A stretch of 10,106 nucleotides of DNA from NCBI GenBank assembly GCA_014728955.1, contig WJKT01000069.1:1-10106 (forward strand), in the 5' to 3' direction. Shown here piece by piece: positions 1 to 5,460 of this stretch (position 1 is the first letter of the stretch; each line of letters starts with the position of its first letter). Below the pieces are notes generated by a model, which saw only the letters and a list, made by a program, of their open reading frames with translations, made no database searches and was not told the DNA's origin. Both the position numbers and the translations under genes were made by a program. Source of the DNA: Candidatus Peregrinibacteria bacterium (lineage in GTDB: Bacteria; Patescibacteriota; Gracilibacteria; UBA1369; PNNO01).

Positions 1-150
1 CTCATTAACCTGCTTAACAGTCGCTTCAATATCAAGGGTATCGGTATTTGTCATAGTCTGAACGCGCACCGGATTATCGCCTCCAATACCAATATCTCCA
101 ACCATCACAACTCTGGTTTTTCGCCTTTCTTTAAGGGCTTTAATATTCAT
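1..150 (-). CDS. ispG: 4-hydroxy-3-methylbut-2-enyl diphosphate synthase (IspG/GcpE), N-terminal part only
   Basis: Only the first 50 codons are present; the gene runs off the left edge. The translation begins MNIKALKERRKTRVVMVGDI and continues through IGIGGDNPVRVQTMTNTDT to DIEATVKQVNE. This matches the conserved IspG N-terminus (RRKTR..., the GG.AP..VQSMTNT motif, then D.EAT..Q), which forms the start of the TIM barrel. IspG is the 4Fe-4S enzyme that reductively opens 2-C-methyl-D-erythritol 2,4-cyclodiphosphate to HMBPP in the MEP isoprenoid pathway. The iron-sulfur cysteines lie in the C-terminal domain outside the window, so integrity cannot be judged. The start ATG at 148-150 agrees with where homologues begin. 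It lies 6 bases after a TATAGT box, so the mRNA may be leaderless. The gene diverges from thyA. Confidence 0.9.
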   Translation of the reverse strand, partial: MNIKALKERRKTRVVMVGDIGIGGDNPVRVQTMTNTDTLDIEATVKQVNE

Positions 151-156
151 GACTCG

Positions 157-165
157 ACTATAACA
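157..165 (-). promoter_or_regulatory. Extended -10 promoter of ispG
   Basis: Read on the minus strand the sequence is TGT-TATAGT, an extended -10 box (TGn plus a five-of-six TATAAT match), followed by six bases and the ispG ATG. A weak -35 candidate, TGGAAT, lies 18 bases upstream (181-186 in plus coordinates). Initiation about 7 bases after the -10 would put the first transcribed base at or next to the start codon. There is no room for a ribosome binding site. Confidence 0.5.
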
Positions 166-172
166 CAACTTC

Positions 173-201
173 TTGGTAGTATTCCAGGTGCCCCATAACC
201 T
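173..201 (+). promoter_or_regulatory. Probable thyA-folA promoter
   Basis: TTGGTA (173-178), a 17-base spacer, then TAACCT (196-201). The predicted start of transcription near 207-208 leaves a leader of only about 5 bases before the thyA ATG. No purine-rich ribosome binding site is present in the remaining bases. The promoter lies back to back with the ispG extended -10. Both boxes are imperfect, so the assignment rests mainly on spacing and position. Confidence 0.4.
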
Positions 202-212
202 TACAAAATCTC

Positions 213-1028
213 ATGAAGCAATACCTGGATCTTGTAAAACACATACTCGAAAACGGTGAAGACAAGCCGGATAGAACCGGTACCGGAATCCTTTCTGTTT
301 TTGGAACACAAACCCGTTACGATTTGCGAGAGGGCTTCCCCCTTGTCACCACAAAAAAAGTAAGCATCAAAAATATTATTCGTGAGCTTTTGTGGTTTTT
401 AAAAGGCGCAACGAATATTAACGATGGGCTTTTACCTCACACAAAAATTTGGAATCCGTGGGCGGATAAAAATGGTGAACTTGGTCCTATTTACGGATAT
501 CAATGGAGAAAATGGGAGCGATACGAAAAAGATCCGAAAACTGGAAAATGCACAATGACTCATGTAGATCAGATCAAACAGGCCATCGATTTAATTAAAC
601 ATAACCCGACTTCCAGAAGAATCATCGTAAGCGCTTGGAACCCGGCAGACCTTCCTCGAATGGCTCTTCCGCCTTGTCATGCGTTCTTCCAGTTTTATGT
701 TGTTAACGGACGCCTTGATTGTCAGCTGTATCAACGAAGTGCCGATATAGCTCTGGGCGTACCATATAATATCGCGAGTTATTCAGCATTGCTTATCATG
801 ATGGCTCAGGAATGTGACCTTGAACCGGGCGTCTTTATTCATACATTGGGAGATGCTCATATCTACAGTAATCATATTGAAGGATTAAAAGAGCAGCTCA
901 CCAGAAAACCGCATCCGTTACCACAACTCAAAGTAGCTAAAAAACCGTTCGATGAAATTACCATCGACGATTTTGAGCTTATCGACTACAAGCACGAACC
1001 GTTTATAAAATTTGACATCGCCGTATAA
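213..1028 (+). CDS. thyA: Thymidylate synthase (ThyA)
   Basis: ThyA methylates dUMP to dTMP with 5,10-methylenetetrahydrofolate and releases dihydrofolate; it works as a cytosolic homodimer. At 271 residues it is close to the usual bacterial length (264 in E. coli), and all key residues are visible: R21 in DRTGTG, the R135-R136 pair in TSRR, nucleophile C155 in LPPCHAFFQF, R175 and D178 in QRSAD, N186 in GVPYN, and H216/Y218 in DAHIY. The protein ends in a hydrophobic FDIAV tail, as expected of the C-terminus that closes over the active site. The ATG fits the family N-terminus (MKQYLDLVKHILENG). Its stop shares one base with the folA start (TAATG), so the enzyme is coupled to the reductase that recycles its dihydrofolate product. 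Confidence 0.98.
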   Translation: MKQYLDLVKHILENGEDKPDRTGTGILSVFGTQTRYDLREGFPLVTTKKVSIKNIIRELLWFLKGATNINDGLLPHTKIWNPWADKNGELGPIYGYQWRKWERYEKDPKTGKCTMTHVDQIKQAIDLIKHNPTSRRIIVSAWNPADLPRMALPPCHAFFQFYVVNGRLDCQLYQRSADIALGVPYNIASYSALLIMMAQECDLEPGVFIHTLGDAHIYSNHIEGLKEQLTRKPHPLPQLKVAKKPFDEITIDDFELIDYKHEPFIKFDIAV

Positions 1029-1549
1029 TGAACCATCCAGTTTTTCACATTGTCGCCATTGATAATAATAATGGTATCGGGAAAGGAGACCTCATGCCAT
1101 GGAGTCTTCCGGGAGATATGCGTTTTTTTCAACAAAAAACAACCAAAACAGATGACGAAAACAAGCAAAACATGGTGATTATGGGACGAACAACCTGGGA
1201 GTCTATTCCCGAAAAACATCGGCCGCTTGCTAAACGAAAGAATGTTGTATTAACCAGAAAAAAAGACTATCAGGCTAAAGGAGCAACTGTCGTTCACAGC
1301 ATTGAAGAAGCATTTGATCTTGCCGATAACTCAATTGAACGTGTTTATATTATGGGTGGAGCAAGCGTTTATGCTCACACTATCGATCGTCCTGAAATAA
1401 CAGGTTTGTATGTTACCCACATTGATCGAATTTTTGATTGTGACGCGTTTTATCCGGAAATCCCTCCTGTTTTTTCTCACGCCGAAAAACTTGGAGAAGA
1501 CGAAGACAATGGTATACCGTACGAATTCATTCTTCACACAAAAGCATAA
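1028..1549 (+). CDS. folA: Dihydrofolate reductase (FolA/DHFR)
   Basis: FolA reduces dihydrofolate to tetrahydrofolate with NADPH, replenishing the cofactor oxidised by ThyA. The 173-residue protein is in the normal range (159 in E. coli). Landmarks in order: Met20-type loop GIGKGDLMPW (16-25), catalytic acid D30 in WSLPGD, the NADPH-binding GRTTWESIP (53-61), LTR (75-77), and the nucleotide-binding IMGGASVY (108-115) followed by VTHID. The region around residues 36-48 (KTTKTDDENKQN) is a short charged insertion before the GRTTWESI strand. The gene begins inside the thyA stop codon, so it almost certainly depends on thyA transcription and on translational coupling. It ends 6 bases from the convergent flavoprotein gene with no space for a separate terminator. 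Confidence 0.97.
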   Translation: MNHPVFHIVAIDNNNGIGKGDLMPWSLPGDMRFFQQKTTKTDDENKQNMVIMGRTTWESIPEKHRPLAKRKNVVLTRKKDYQAKGATVVHSIEEAFDLADNSIERVYIMGGASVYAHTIDRPEITGLYVTHIDRIFDCDAFYPEIPPVFSHAEKLGEDEDNGIPYEFILHTKA

Positions 1550-1555
1550 TTCTCC

Positions 1556-2119
1556 TTATTTGGTGTGCTCTTGTACGAGCTGCTTTATTGTATCCAGCGT
1601 CGTTTTGTTTGGTTTTTCTATGTGCTCGCCCACTCGCCAAAACTTTCCATTATGATATACAAGCGGCTTTATTGATGGATCGGCATCAATAGCCTGTATT
1701 TCCCCCACGAACATGGTGTGGTCTCCTAATTCAATCTGTTTTACCACTTTGCATTCGGCATTCATTGCCGCATCTTTAACCATTAAAACATCAATATGCT
1801 CAGCAGGATAAAAGGCAAACCCAAGTGCTTCCAAAACAGGAAATTTATTAACTTCTTTTCCGGTATTTCCACCCGCAACACTGGCAAGCATTGTTTGGTC
1901 AACCGAAGCAAGATTTAATCCAAACGCTTTGTTGTGAACTATGTTCTTATGTGATGCATGACTCGGCGCAATGCAAACAGCCATCAATGCCGGTGCATAC
2001 GAAAGATAATGTGTCCATTCGGCGGACATAATATTGGGACCGTGTGGTCCGTCGCTTGTTATCAAACCGACATTGGTAACAAATTGCCGTGTTCTGCGGT
2101 CATCCCACGATAAATCCAT
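1556..2119 (-). CDS. Flavin reductase-like domain protein (DIM6/flavoredoxin family)
   Basis: A 187-residue protein that is a single flavin reductase-like domain (split-barrel FMN-binding fold). Recognisable blocks are GPNIMSAEWTHYLSYAPALM (27-46) with the following IAPSHASHKNI, FGLNLAS (66-72), ECKVV..IELGDHTMFVGEI (122-141) and a C-terminal LVYHNGKFWRVGE (153-165). Family members bind FMN and act either as NAD(P)H:flavin reductases or as flavoredoxin-type electron carriers. The sequence does not say which, and no partner oxygenase or metalloprotein gene is adjacent. No signal peptide or membrane segment, so cytosolic. It is a single-gene transcription unit with its own TATAAT promoter and ends 6 bases from folA on the other strand. 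The start at 2117-2119 gives a normal family N-terminus (DRRTRQFVTNVGLIT). Confidence 0.85.
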   Translation of the reverse strand: MDLSWDDRRTRQFVTNVGLITSDGPHGPNIMSAEWTHYLSYAPALMAVCIAPSHASHKNIVHNKAFGLNLASVDQTMLASVAGGNTGKEVNKFPVLEALGFAFYPAEHIDVLMVKDAAMNAECKVVKQIELGDHTMFVGEIQAIDADPSIKPLVYHNGKFWRVGEHIEKPNKTTLDTIKQLVQEHTK

Positions 2120-2148
2120 AGTGCAATGATTTAGAAAATAGAGGCATA

Positions 2149-2154
2149 ATTATA
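2149..2154 (-). promoter_or_regulatory. -10 box of the flavoprotein gene
   Basis: A perfect TATAAT on the minus strand, 29 bases before the ATG, predicts a leader of about 22 bases. No good TTGACA-like -35 is visible at 16-18 bases. Just upstream is a perfect inverted repeat (ACCCT, 5-base spacer, AGGGT, 2157-2171) that would occupy the spacer between the -10 and -35 regions. No Shine-Dalgarno sequence is visible in the leader. Confidence 0.5.
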
Positions 2155-2156
2155 CT

Positions 2157-2171
2157 ACCCTACAAAAGGGT
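2157..2171. repeat. Short inverted repeat in the flavoprotein promoter
   Basis: ACCCT and AGGGT arms are separated by ACAAA, and the element abuts the upstream side of the TATAAT box of the flavoprotein gene. Position between the core promoter elements is typical of a repressor site, but 5-base arms are short enough to arise by chance. Confidence 0.25.
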
Positions 2172-2212
2172 GTAATTCCAACAGTACACTAATCAGGAAT
2201 GATTATCAATAT

Positions 2213-2812
2213 TTATTTTTCCTTCCAAACGGTTGCAAATCCATATCGAGTGTGCGTTCCCGATTTATTAAACACAAGATCATACTCTATATGAATAGTT
2301 TCTCCGCTAATTGAATCGGCCGCCCACACGCCCGTTTTGTCAAAAGAATATGCAGCAACCAAGTGTCCTATAAATGTATTATTCCCAACGTCATACGGAT
2401 ACTGAATAACAAGCGGTTCCCCTTGTGAAAGAAAATCAAAAAACGTTTCCGCATCTTTATACCATGTCATTGTTATATCGTACTCTTCTAAAAAAGCCGT
2501 AATATAATCAACATCCCATAAAACGGTGCGTGGTTTTTTAATAATGGTTTCAGCCTCATACAAGTCAACGGTTTCATCAAATTTATATTCAAGCACATGT
2601 TTGACCGCAAAAGCGAAACAGCCATTTTCATACTGATATGAATTAGGGAATGCATACTCGGGTGATAACGACGGCTGCATACCATCGGCGAGTATCTCAC
2701 TATAACTTCGGGATGGGATATGAGCGCGCATCATATGCTCAGAAACAGTGCATCCGCTTATTAAAGCGACACACATAAGGCTACACGCTATTAACGTACA
2801 TATTCGATACAT
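2213..2812 (-). CDS. Lipoprotein with C39-like (papain-fold) cysteine peptidase domain
   Basis: A 199-residue protein. Residues 1-21 form a lipoprotein signal (MYRI, hydrophobic stretch, lipobox LISGC with lipidated C21). The mature part resembles the Peptidase_C39_2 / papain-like group: Q60 and candidate nucleophile C65 in QYENGCFAFAVKHVLEY, a long helical middle, then candidate catalytic H150 in FIGHLVAAY and D166 in VWAADSISGETI. The Cys near the domain start, followed by a strand-borne His and then an Asp in a strand-turn-strand, is the C39 order. Substrate unknown; being lipid-anchored it would act at the outer face of the membrane. It is the second gene after an 89-residue protein with a 13-base gap, so co-transcribed. 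No terminator was recognised after it. A non-peptidase papain-fold role, such as amidase or inactive binder, is possible. Confidence 0.6.
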   Translation of the reverse strand: MYRICTLIACSLMCVALISGCTVSEHMMRAHIPSRSYSEILADGMQPSLSPEYAFPNSYQYENGCFAFAVKHVLEYKFDETVDLYEAETIIKKPRTVLWDVDYITAFLEEYDITMTWYKDAETFFDFLSQGEPLVIQYPYDVGNNTFIGHLVAAYSFDKTGVWAADSISGETIHIEYDLVFNKSGTHTRYGFATVWKEK

Positions 2813-2825
2813 AGGATATAACTAT

Positions 2826-3095
2826 TTACCGGGACTTTTTTTTGGCATTAATAATTTTTGAAGCTATAGACATCCATGTATCAATCAAATCCGACACCTC
2901 GGCACCGGTTTGTACAGCATGATAAATAACTTCCGCCACACGTCCTCGCATTACGTCTATCTCATCATCAACTCTAAACGTTCCTTTCTTTAAATACAAT
3001 GTACTTTTCTTTTTATACAAAGCAACCTGCTTCTCCGCGTCTTGACGTGCTTTTTCTTTTTCAGAACACGACTTTTCCGGACATTCCATATACAT
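2826..3095 (-). CDS. Small charged hypothetical protein
   Basis: Family not recognised. The 89-residue product is highly charged and helical, with a Lys/Glu/Asp-rich N-terminal half (SEKEKARQDAEKQVALYKKK) of coiled-coil character. A more amphipathic C-terminal helix pair (RVAEVIYHAVQTGAEVSDLI and WMSIASKIINAKKKSR) follows. It has no signal peptide or membrane segment; the two N-terminal cysteines (C5, C10) are the only ones. It is the first gene of a two-gene unit, ending 13 bases before the C39-like lipoprotein, and is driven by a good promoter divergent from the kinase-like gene. Two in-frame ATG codons lie at the start (residues 1 and 3), and no ribosome binding site decides between them. 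The correct length, codon-like composition and operon position support a real gene; its function is unknown. Confidence 0.65.
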   Translation of the reverse strand: MYMECPEKSCSEKEKARQDAEKQVALYKKKSTLYLKKGTFRVDDEIDVMRGRVAEVIYHAVQTGAEVSDLIDTWMSIASKIINAKKKSR

Positions 3096-3117
3096 ATCTT
3101 TTAGAGAACAAGGTAAA

Positions 3118-3147
3118 ACTATAAGAATTATAGAACATGTTTGTCAA
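3118..3147 (-). promoter_or_regulatory. Promoter of the 89-residue protein / lipoprotein operon
   Basis: On the minus strand: perfect -35 TTGACA (plus 3142-3147), 18-base spacer, -10 TATAGT (plus 3118-3123). Initiation near 3111 gives a leader of roughly 16 bases. A second TATAAT (3127-3132) lies inside the spacer but has no suitable -35. The spacer also contains the perfect palindrome AACATGTT (3134-3141). Confidence 0.55.
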
Positions 3148-3164
3148 CCCATGCCATAAAAAGA

Positions 3165-3205
3165 TTGACAACACTTGCTCGTCTGCTTTAATAGGCTCTT
3201 ATAAT
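3165..3205 (+). promoter_or_regulatory. Promoter region of the kinase-like gene
   Basis: Perfect TTGACA (3165-3170), 16-base spacer ending in TGC, and TTTAAT (3187-3192), so an extended -10. A perfect TATAAT follows at 3200-3205, only 8 bases before the ATG. The first arrangement gives a leader of about 15 bases, the second an essentially leaderless mRNA (its best -35 would be TTGCTC at 19 bases). The TTGACA faces the -35 of the divergent operon, and together they form an inverted repeat, TTGTCAA/TTGACAA, with 17 bases between arms. Confidence 0.5.
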
Positions 3206-3213
3206 ACGTTTAT

Positions 3214-4521
3214 ATGCCTATTCGCCAGATAGACACACCACCGGAACTTTTAACGGCACTTTGTTACGGAAAAACGGAAACAGTCACCGCGCGGGATATC
3301 GAAACAGCGATGGAAAACTGCGGTTATCACGTTCTCCATGACCAAATCCTGTATCATCGCCTGGAAATTGAAACTATTGTCGATATACTGTTAAGTACCC
3401 TTGATATAACTGAAGGTGACCTTAATCAATTCGGGGAACTATTGCGAGAAGATCACCGTGAACTGTACTTTCTTTTTTATGAAACGATGAGAAAAGTTCA
3501 GCGCGTCATGATGGATATTGCCGCCCGACAAGGCAATGTTGTCCATGCCGTAGCACCAACTTATGAACTCCCTTGTGACGAAGCAACCATGCCGGAAGCC
3601 TGGCATCAAAGCAGAGAGAATACATCACGTGTTATCAAAGAATTTCCGGAAGACAGAGATCTTTTGTCTCACCCTTTTACAAGCCCATCTCATCCCCATA
3701 TGGTGCAGGAAAAGCATATCCCCATGATATGCTCCGATGGAGTAATGGGCGCCCTGGTTTTCGCCGATAACTTATCTCATTTGGAAGATTTGGATAACAG
3801 CGTGAATTTGCCACTCCCCGATGGCATACGGGCTGTTATTGATGCTATGTATGCGTGCGATATGCTGCATCAGCAGGGTCTTGTACATCGCGATATAAAA
3901 CTGGAAAACATTCTCCTTGAACGAAGTAGGACTAAAACACAAGGTCTTCTTTGCGATCACGAATTTATTATTCCCGAAAACACCATATGCGAAAAAATGA
4001 AAGGAACTCAGCGATACATGGATTTACAGTGGTATCCATACACAAAAACATTTCGAGAAAAAGCAAAAAAAGAAATGGATATTTTTGCGTTCGGCATGGT
4101 ACTCCTCCTTCTCCCGATTGAAGGAGAAGATCGGTCTTCTTTTTTGGAAGAACTTGAAACTGAGTTTAATAAGCGCTTTGGCCGTGCATTACAACAGCTT
4201 ATTGAGCGTAATCCTTCACTTGATATAGAAGCGATCTCAACAAGCAATGAAAAATATGATGTGTTTTTGGAAATGGTAGGCAAATACCGCTTATTACCTT
4301 TTAACACAAAACAATTAATAGAAGATTTGCTTCGAGATATGCAACCGACACTTGCTCTTTCAGAAACATATACAACGCTAATTGCCAATATGCTCAGCTA
4401 TTACCGTTCCGATCGTCCGACGTTGCACGAAGCAATTGCCATACTGAAAGACGAATTTAATTTAGAAACATCAGGTTCATTTCATCAAGCGCACATCGAA
4501 ATTGAAGATCAGCCTCTTTAA
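3214..4521 (+). CDS. Divergent Ser/Thr protein kinase-like protein with unknown N-terminal region
   Basis: 435 residues. The C-terminal two thirds carry protein kinase landmarks: possible ATP-site lysine K142 in RVIKEF, HPHMV (160-164), a hinge-like LVFADNLSHLED (181-192), catalytic loop HRDIKLEN (225-232) with D227, K229 and N232, metal-binding D248 in CDHEF replacing DFG, an activation-segment end GTQRYMD (264-270), MDIFAFGMVLLLL (288-300) and RPTLHEAI near the end. The glycine-rich loop is not recognisable; the place where it should be reads LPCDEATMPEAWH. The N-terminal 115 residues are helical and match nothing I recognise. There is no membrane segment, so a cytosolic kinase or pseudokinase; catalytic-loop conservation favours activity. 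It is divergent from the small protein/lipoprotein operon, and its last 65 bases overlap the convergent CxxCxxxCC gene. Alternatives are aminoglycoside-phosphotransferase-like folds, but HRDIKLEN favours the Ser/Thr class. Confidence 0.75.
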   Translation: MPIRQIDTPPELLTALCYGKTETVTARDIETAMENCGYHVLHDQILYHRLEIETIVDILLSTLDITEGDLNQFGELLREDHRELYFLFYETMRKVQRVMMDIAARQGNVVHAVAPTYELPCDEATMPEAWHQSRENTSRVIKEFPEDRDLLSHPFTSPSHPHMVQEKHIPMICSDGVMGALVFADNLSHLEDLDNSVNLPLPDGIRAVIDAMYACDMLHQQGLVHRDIKLENILLERSRTKTQGLLCDHEFIIPENTICEKMKGTQRYMDLQWYPYTKTFREKAKKEMDIFAFGMVLLLLPIEGEDRSSFLEELETEFNKRFGRALQQLIERNPSLDIEAISTSNEKYDVFLEMVGKYRLLPFNTKQLIEDLLRDMQPTLALSETYTTLIANMLSYYRSDRPTLHEAIAILKDEFNLETSGSFHQAHIEIEDQPL

Positions 4522-4957
4522 GAGAATCTCCAAAAGTATTCATTAGTATCTTGCTTTCCGGGATAACATTGCAATAAAAAAGCTTACAATGAATCGGTCT
4601 GGTAATGATGGGTAGTGCGCAACCACTTTCTCCCTTTAAAGAACAGTCCACGTCGTCATGGGGAGCGTTAATGACATCTATTATCTTTTTCCGTTCCTCA
4701 AGAGAAATATAGAACATGGCATACAGATAATCTGGGATGTCATTCCCAAACTCAATACCATTGGTACAACATCCGCCATGACATTCCGAACAATAGTAAG
4801 GAGCGTTTATTTTACATGCCGCTTCACTGATTTCCCTTTGAATACTCGTTACTTGTTTTGCGTACCGCATCATAATCTGTTTTTCCTCTTTATCCATAGC
4901 ATCATAGACCTCCCCCGCCATTAAAAACTTTTCAATCGTCCCTTTTCGTAAATCCAT
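4457..4957 (-). CDS. CxxCxxxCC metal-binding domain protein (YkgJ-like)
   Basis: A 166-residue cytosolic protein with the signature of the zinc- or iron-chelating CxxCxxxCC family. C56, C59, C63 and C64 sit in YCSECHGGCCTNG; C105 and C113 follow in CSLKGESGCALP, then C124 and C129 in RPIHCKLFYC, with a last C155. Spaced cysteines followed by a GC.LP..RP..CK..YC block are the family layout; a bound metal or Fe-S cluster is likely but the biochemical role is not known. It has its own promoter, divergent from the Smr gene. Its 3' end runs 65 bases into the kinase-like coding region on the opposite strand, so simultaneous transcription would be antisense. The conserved C-terminal half shows that this overlap is not an annotation artefact, although the exact tail beyond C155 is less constrained. 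Confidence 0.75.
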   Translation of the reverse strand: MDLRKGTIEKFLMAGEVYDAMDKEEKQIMMRYAKQVTSIQREISEAACKINAPYYCSECHGGCCTNGIEFGNDIPDYLYAMFYISLEERKKIIDVINAPHDDVDCSLKGESGCALPIITRPIHCKLFYCNVIPESKILMNTFGDSLKEADLQFRCALDEMNLMFLN

Positions 4958-4981
4958 ATTATAAAATTATGTCAAGGCCCT

Positions 4982-5009
4982 ATTATAAAGATTTTGAGGA
5001 TTTGTGCAA
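4982..5009 (-). promoter_or_regulatory. Promoter of the CxxCxxxCC gene
   Basis: Minus strand TTGCAC (5004-5009), 16-base spacer, perfect TATAAT (4982-4987); predicted leader about 18 bases. A TTGACA (4970-4975) and a second TATAAT directly abutting the ATG (4958-4963) also occur, but are too close together (6 bases) to form one promoter. The -35 overlaps that of the divergent Smr promoter. Confidence 0.5.
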
Positions 5010-5030
5010 CCCTTATCAATGCCGTATGAT
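5002..5030 (+). promoter_or_regulatory. Promoter of the Smr-domain gene
   Basis: TTGTGC (5002-5007), 17-base spacer, TATGAT (5025-5030), giving a leader of about 25 bases to the ATG at 5062. The leader has no Shine-Dalgarno-like sequence. The -35 box shares bases with the -35 of the divergent CxxCxxxCC gene, so the two promoters probably compete for polymerase. Confidence 0.45.
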
Positions 5031-5061
5031 TAGATTGTAGATTATTTATCTTAAACGCAGT

Positions 5062-5397
5062 ATGGCAAAACGAAAGAAGAAACAACGAAAACAAAAAAAG
5101 AACAAATTTGACAATTTAAGCAAACCCCAAGCGGAATTTGATTTTCACGATCGTGGAATCCTCACTCCGGAAGATATCCGTAGTCTGGTTGATGAATTTC
5201 TGACAGAATGTCGAGAAAGGCAATTGACCAAAATTCTTTTCATTACCGGAAAAGGCCTGCATTCTCGTCATGGAATGCCGGTAATAAAACCATTGGTTAA
5301 AAAATATTTGCAAACAAAACTCATGGTAAAACGTGTATATGAAGGAAGGTTTGATCGTGGCGGATCAGGAACCTTGGAAGTGATTTTAGAGTATTAA
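5062..5397 (+). CDS. Stand-alone Smr domain protein
   Basis: A 111-residue protein: a very basic N-terminal tail (MAKRKKKQRKQKKNK) followed by one Smr domain. Family features are the first strand with its acid-aromatic-His motif FDFHDRG (26-32), the ILFITGKGLHSRHG block (58-71) and the terminal GGSGTLEVIL (100-109). Smr domains occur at the C-terminus of MutS2 and as small independent proteins; many are nucleases or RNA-binding proteins, and recent family work links them to ribosome rescue. Here no MutS part exists. The lysine-rich tail would suit binding to nucleic acid. H29 and the GKG and GGSG segments, which make up the usual conserved surface, are intact. It is a monocistronic unit between its own promoter and a strong terminator. 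Confidence 0.88.
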   Translation: MAKRKKKQRKQKKNKFDNLSKPQAEFDFHDRGILTPEDIRSLVDEFLTECRERQLTKILFITGKGLHSRHGMPVIKPLVKKYLQTKLMVKRVYEGRFDRGGSGTLEVILEY

Positions 5398-5417
5398 ACG
5401 CTGTCATCTTGCACCAT

Positions 5418-5456
5418 CTCCTATTGCAAATAAATTGCAATAGGAGTATTTTTTTT
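5418..5456 (+). terminator. Strong Rho-independent terminator
   Basis: A perfect 12-base-pair stem (CTCCTATTGCAA with TTGCAATAGGAG), a 5-base loop ATAAA, then TA and eight T. It lies 20 bases after the Smr stop codon and ends 4 bases before the ATG of the first permease gene. No other hairpin in the window is comparably clear. Confidence 0.93.
5424..5452 (+). promoter_or_regulatory. Possible promoter of the permease operon lying inside the terminator
   Basis: TTGCAA (5424-5429), exactly 17 bases, then TATTTT (5447-5452). This would start transcription around 5459, at the edge of the permease ATG (5461). It is the only promoter-like pair between the terminator and the permease gene. It overlaps the hairpin stem and T-tract, so chance similarity is a real possibility. 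Confidence 0.3.
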
Positions 5457-5460
5457 GCGC

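Noticed and set aside
986..1219. 77-residue minus-strand reading frame over the thyA-folA junction
   Set aside because: It is antisense to two strongly conserved enzymes and its translation has no recognisable domain.
2160..2212. Small hairpins after the C39-like lipoprotein as a terminator
   Set aside because: Stems of only five base pairs and no T-run on the minus strand.
3134..3145. GAAC..GTTTG resembling a LexA box
   Set aside because: Only one half-site fits; the palindrome AACATGTT has the wrong spacing for known LexA operators.
4008..4388. 126-residue minus-strand reading frame inside the kinase-like gene
   Set aside because: Its Ser-rich composition is a by-product of the opposite-strand kinase codons; no promoter or family signature.
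4512..4535. CTCTTTAAGAG palindrome at the end of the kinase gene as a terminator
   Set aside because: No usable loop and no T-tract; it also lies within the opposite-strand coding region.
5455..5460. TTG start two codons before the ATG of the first permease gene
   Set aside because: The TTG lies in the T-tract of the terminator, leaves no leader, and adds only two residues; ATG at 5461 is more likely.
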